From Cynocephalus volans (lineage: Eukaryota; Chordata; Mammalia; Dermoptera; Cynocephalidae): 64,000 nucleotides of DNA. Made by a program: the position numbers and the translations under genes. This document shows, one piece after another, positions 58,961 to 64,000 of the stretch. Positions within the stretch are counted from its first letter, which is position 1. Every line of letters starts with the position of its first letter. The DNA lies in contig NC_084465.1 of assembly GCF_027409185.1 (NCBI RefSeq), positions 31,909,864-31,973,863 of the forward strand, written 5' to 3'. The notes under the pieces are model-generated. The model was not told the DNA's origin. It searched no databases and saw only the letters and a list, made by a program, of their open reading frames with translations.

Positions 58961-60480
58961 CTTTATGCATAATCTACATCATATAATTCCATTTCTTCCT
59001 TCCAGGCTGTTATGCTGTTTTGTTGTCAGATATTTTACTTCTACATATGCTATAAACTCTATGATACATTGTTGTTATTTTTGCTCTAAAGATTTGATTA
59101 TCTTTTAAAGAGATTTAAATAGTAAGGAAAAAAGCCTTATGTTTATCCAATTGGTTATCACTTCTGCTGCTACTAATTTCTTTGTCTGGATATAGGTTTC
59201 TCTGGTATCATTTTCCTTCAGCCAGAACTTTTTGTTTTTGTGTTTCTTTTTCTTTTTAAACATCTCTTGCACTGAAGGCCTCCTGCTAATAAATTCTTTG
59301 ATCTTTGTTTATCCAAAAAAGTCTTTATTTTGCTTTGATTCTTGGAAGATATTTTCACTGGCTGTGTAATTTTAGGTTTATAGTTTGTTCTTTCTGTACT
59401 TTAAGGATGTTGCTCCATTATCTTCTGGTTTGCATTATTGACAGGAAATCTGCTGTTGTCGTTTTCTTTAATCTTCTGTACATACTGTATCTCTGTTTTC
59501 TCTCCTTTTCAGATTTTTCTCTTTATTACTGATTTTGAGGAATCCAATTATGATGTGCCTTTGTGTAGTTTTTCTTATTGCTGCTTGTGCTGGAGAATTT
59601 TGAGCTTCTTGGGTCCATGGGTTTGTAATAAGTTTACATTAAGTTTGGAAATTTTTAGACATTATTTTCTGAAATACCTGCCCCCGTCACACACACATAG
59701 ATTAGACTGCTTGAAGTTTGTCCCACACCTCACTGCTGCCACAGCTCAGTTTTCTTTATCACTTTCTCTCCCTTTTCTTTTAAGTAGTAGCTATTGCTAT
59801 GTTTTTAAATTCACAAATATTTTGTCTACAAGGTGTAATCTACCATTAATACTGTCCACTGTATTTTTTCATTTGAGTCATTGTAGTTTTCATCTCTAAA
59901 TGATTTTGGTGATTTTGATGTTTTAAAATATATATTCCATGTCTCTATAACATGTTCGGTCTTTGCTCTAGTTATAATAACTGCTCTAGATACAATAACT
60001 GTATTAATGTCCTGTCTACCAACTGTCTACTATCATCAGTGTCAGTTTTTCTTGATTTATTCTGGTCTCCACTATGGATCATATTTTCCTGCTTTTTTGC
60101 ATGCTTGGTAATTTTAATTGAGTGACAAATATTGTAAAATTTACCTTGACTCTTAACCAGTCTTGAATTTTTGGTGGTAAGGCGCTATTTTTCGTCTTCC
60201 ATGAAGTCTTTTCTGTAATTGCTAATTGCTCTATTTTAATAACAGCCTGCTCTCCTCTCCTATTTTTTAAAATAATAATATCTAATTAAATATTTCTGAA
60301 GCTACTGATTGATTTTTAAAGAGGCCTATTCAAAACTTTTTTTTTCTGGCAGAATCACTTGTTTTGTATATTCATGTAGTTGCTCTGCTCTTTGCTGCTG
60401 GTTTTCCTAAGTTGTCTGATTATTTTTGTTCATTGATCCATATTTATGTTTGAAGGACTGCTTGCTTGCTCAATATAGAT
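58961..60480 (-). mobile_element. Old L1 5' part, reversed
   Basis: 'actttaaggatgttgctcca', 'ttatcttctggtttgcatta' and 'gagcttcttgggtccatggg' match reversed old-L1 sequence upstream of ORF2. No intact frame. Confidence 0.65.
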
Positions 60481-60484
60481 AGCT

Positions 60485-63400
60485 GATTGGATTTTTTTTT
60501 TAATTAATAGACTTCATTTTTATTTTTTAGAGCAGTTTTAGGTTTATAGGAAAATTCCACAGAAAGATAGAGGATTACCATATACTTCTTATCCCTTTAC
60601 CCTCCCCCAGTTGTTTCCCCTATCATTAACATCTTGGATTAGTGTCATAAATTTGTTACACTTGATGAACCAATATTGATACATTATTATTAACTAAAAT
60701 CCATAGTTTACATTAAATCTAACTCTTTGTAGATCTATGGGTTTTGGTTTTCACAAATGCATAATGTCCTGTATCTATCATTACAGTTAACTGCCCTAAA
60801 ATCTCCTGTGCTTCAGTTATCCATCCCTCTCTTCTGCCGAAACTCTGGCATCCACTGTTTGTATTTTTCTATAGTTTTGTCTTTTCCAGAATGTCAAATA
60901 GTTGGAATCCTATGGTATGTAGCCTTTACAGACTGGCTCTTTTTCTCTGTTGCTTCACATTTTCACAAGCATTTGGTTGTTACCATTATTTTGGATTGTA
61001 GCCATTTTTTTAGGTTCGTTGTAGTATATCATTGTTTTAATTTATAATTTTCTAATACCATATGATGTTGAGCATCTTTTCATATGACTTTTTGTCATCT
61101 GTATATCTTAGTTGAGATGTCCAGGTCCTTTTCTCATTTTTTAATTGGATTGTTTGTTTCTTACTGAGTTTGAAGAGTTTTTTGTCTATTTTGGGATCAA
61201 GTCCTTTATCAGATATGTGATTTTCATATATTTTCTATCATCCTGTGGCTTGTCTTTTCATTCTTTTGTCAGTGTCTTTCACAAAACAGGCGTTTTTAAT
61301 TTTAATGAAGTCTAATTTATCGATTTGTTCTCATGGATTGTGTTTTTGGTGTTGTATTTAGAAGGTCACTGCCAACCCAGAAGGTCGTCTGGGTTTTCTC
61401 TTTTTTTATCTTCTAGAAGTTTTATAGCTTTGCATTTGATATTTAGATCTGTGATCCATTTTGAGTTAATTTCTGTGTAAGGTGTAAGGTGTCTAGATTT
61501 GATTTGTTGGGGTTTTTTTTGTTTTTTCTCTTTTTTGCATGTGGATGTCCGGTTTTTCACTATTTGCTGAAGAAATTATTATCCTTTCTCCATTTGATTG
61601 TTTTTGCTCCTTTGTCAAAGATCAGTTGACTATTTGTGTAGGTCTGCCTCTGGACTTTCAGTTCTGTTCCACTGATCTGTTTGTCTATTCTCTCAACAAT
61701 ACAATACTGCCTTGATTACTGTAACTTTATACAGATCAAACATCCCTAATCCAAAATCCAAAATACTCCCAAATCTAAAACTTTTTGAGTGCTGACATGA
61801 CACTCAAAGGAAATGCTCATTGAAGCATTTTGGATTTTGGATTTTCAGATTAGGAATGCTCAACAGGTATGTATTCTGCAAATATTCCAAAATCTGAAAA
61901 AAAAAAATTCAAAATTCAAAACACTTCTGGTCCTAAGCCATTTGGGCAAGGCACACTCAACCTGTTTAAGTCATGTAGCATCAGTCCTCTGACATTGTTC
62001 TTATTTTTCAGCATTGTGTTGACCATTGGGTCTTCACTGCTACTGCCCCCCCGGTAAACTTTAGAATCGGTTAATACCCACAAAGTAACTTACTAGGATT
62101 TTGGGGTTCTGTTGAATGTATAGATCCGTTTAGGGAAAACTGATGTCTTAATATTCAGTTTTCCTGTCTATGAACATGAAATATGTATTTATTTACATCT
62201 TATTTGTTTTATCAGAATTTTTAGTCATATAAATCTTGTACATATTTGTTATATTTATACATAGATATTTCCGTCTCTCTTTTTTTTGCATTAATTAAAT
62301 TAATTAAATAATGTTGTGCTTTTAATTTCAAATTCCAGTTATTCATTGCTGGTACACAGGAAAACAGTTAACTTTGTATATTAACCATTGTATTCTACAA
62401 CCTTGCCATAATGGTTTATTAGTTCCCAGAACATTTTTTTCTTTGACTTTTTTGGGATTTTCTACAGAGGAAATTATGTCATCTGCAAATAAAGTCAATT
62501 TTATTTCTTCCTTCACCATCTGTAAACATTTTATTTTATTTTATTTCCTATTCTACTATTGTATCATTGCATTAGCTAGGACTTCTAGAATGGTGTCTAA
62601 CAGGAGTGGTGAGAGGTGATGCTCTTGCTTCATTCTCAATATTAGGGAAAGAAGCATCTCGTTTGTCACCATTAAATATGATGCTAGATGTAGGTTATTA
62701 ATAGATGTTCTTTATCAACTTGAAGAAGTTCCTCTCAAAGAGTTTTTATCATGAATGGTGTTGGATTTTGTCAAATGTTTTTTTCTGCATATATTCACAT
62801 GATCGTTTGTTTTTTCTTTAGCCTGTTGATAGGATATATTAGCTGATTTTAAATGTTGGACCAGTCTTACATACCTGGAACAAATTCCACTTCTTTGTTA
62901 TGTATACATCTTTTTGTATATTGTTGGATTTAGTTTGCTAGTATTTTGTTGAGGATTTTTGTATCTATGTGAGAGGTTTGGGGCTATAATTTTCCCTTTT
63001 TGTTGGGTCTTTGTCTGGTTTTGGAATTAGTGCTGGCCTCATAGCATAGTTATGAAGAGTTTCCTCAAGAGATTGTAGACTATTTGTATCATTTATTCCT
63101 TCCCTGTTTGGTAGAATTCACCAATGAAATCATCTGGGCTCGTTTTTTGTTTTAGAAGGTTGTTGTTATTTATTGGTTTAATTTTTTTAATCATTATAGG
63201 CCTGCTCAGATTGAGTAGTTCTTGTGTGCAGTTGGATAGGTTATACCTTTAAAAGAATTGGTCCATTTCACCTAAATTATCAAATTTGTGGATATGGAGT
63301 TGTTCATAATATTTCTTTGCTATCCTTTTAATGTCCATGGGATCAACAGTGATAGCCCTCTTTCATTTTTTGTTAGTAATTTGTGTCTCCTCTCTTTTAT

Positions 63401-64000
63401 TCTTGGTTAGGCTGGCCAGAAGTTTATCAATTTTATTGATTTATTTTTTTCATTTCTGTATTGATTTTCTGTTTTACATTGCATTGATTTATCCTATAAC
63501 TTTTTTTTTTAATCTGCTTATTTTGGATTTAATTTGCTTTTCTTTTTGTAGTCCTAAGGTAGATGCTTACTTAGGTTATTGATTTTATGTTTTTTCTTTT
63601 TCTAGTGCATTCAATGCTGAATTTCTAAGCACTGCTTTTGCTGTATCCCACAAATTTTGATAAGTTATATTTTCATTTTAGTTTATTTCAAAATTTTTTA
63701 AATTTCTCTTGAGACTTCATTGACTCATGTGTTATTTAGAATTATGTTTATTCTCCAAATATTTTGGAATTTTATAGCTGTCTTTCTGTTACTGATTTCT
63801 AGTTTAATTCCACTGTAGTCTGAGAGCATACTTTGTACGATTTCTATTCTAAATTTCTTAAGATGTGTTCTGGCCTAGAATGTGGTTGTCTTGGTGATTG
63901 TTCCATGTGAGCCTCAGAAGAATGTAATGTCTATTCTGCTGTTGTTGGATGAAGGATTCTATAAACATCAACTAGATCCAGTTGGTTAATGGTGCTGTTT
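60485..64000 (-). mobile_element. Long old L1, ORF2 to 3' UTR, reversed, runs off the window
   Basis: The 3' UTR begins near 60490 ('agcagttttaggtttatagg'). ORF2 C-terminal and RT parts follow ('gcattagctaggacttctag', 'gatgttctttatcaacttga'), and the endonuclease side at 63700-64000. Interrupted at 61732-61966 by a DNA transposon. Many stops. Confidence 0.85.
61732..61966. mobile_element. Tigger/pogo-type DNA transposon remnant
   Basis: Ends are inverted: the left end 'cagatcaaacatccctaatc' pairs with the right end 'gcacactcaacctg'. Internal words 'ttttgagtgctgacatgaca' and 'atgctcattgaagcattttg' fit a known non-autonomous mammalian family. It is inserted at TA inside the old L1. Confidence 0.65.

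Noticed and set aside
1-64000. Search for CRISPR arrays, operons, phage or integron structures
   Set aside because: No spaced direct repeats, no compact gene clusters and no ribosome-binding sites. Gene structure, SINEs and L1s show mammalian nuclear DNA.

Overview
This is nuclear DNA from a placental mammal. It is AT-rich and dense with LINE, SINE, LTR and DNA-transposon remnants, and its few real genes are short exons separated by kilobases of intron. Two exon sets and one CpG-island first exon identify the hyaluronidase cluster next to WASL (human 7q31; WASL - HYALP1/HYAL6 - HYAL4 - SPAM1). As in human, the hyaluronidase genes point away from WASL: they lie on the minus strand here and WASL starts on the plus strand. 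Several SINEs are built from a tRNA-Ile-like head, one of them a dimer. That points to a colugo (Dermoptera, CYN-type SINEs) as the likely host. The species call is an inference, and a database search should settle it.

Layout. 1-4880: old L1 and LTR pieces and a reversed L2, downstream of HYAL4. 4883-11426 (-): three coding exons of HYAL4. The exon boundaries and fold residues are kept, but codon 210 is TGA, exon 1 is one base short, and the GPI tail is missing, so it reads as a recent pseudogene. 11427-27366: intergenic, with MIR, a tRNA-SINE, L2 and L1 3' ends. 27367-38958 (-): three coding exons of the HYALP1/HYAL6 orthologue. All are open and correctly spliced (480 codons), but the catalytic Asp-x-Glu reads Asp-Trp-Gln. 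38959-50900: layered repeats, including a complete but degenerate ERV-L-like provirus (43455-49287, LTRs and a 5-bp target duplication) and a GC-rich composite retroelement with tandem monomers. 50900-52130: CpG-island promoter and WASL coding exon 1, which seems to lack nine codons of the usual N-WASP start. 51913-64000: WASL intron 1, mostly old L1, a Tigger-like transposon, an LTR and a perfect 107-bp tandem duplication.

Biologically, the window shows a testis/cartilage-type hyaluronidase cluster in which gene survival looks opposite to human. The copy that is dead in human (HYALP1) has an open frame here but a changed active site, and the copy that works in human (HYAL4) is broken here. 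I found no prokaryote-like system, CRISPR array or new RNA gene. Repeat family names, repeat edges and divergence values were judged by eye.
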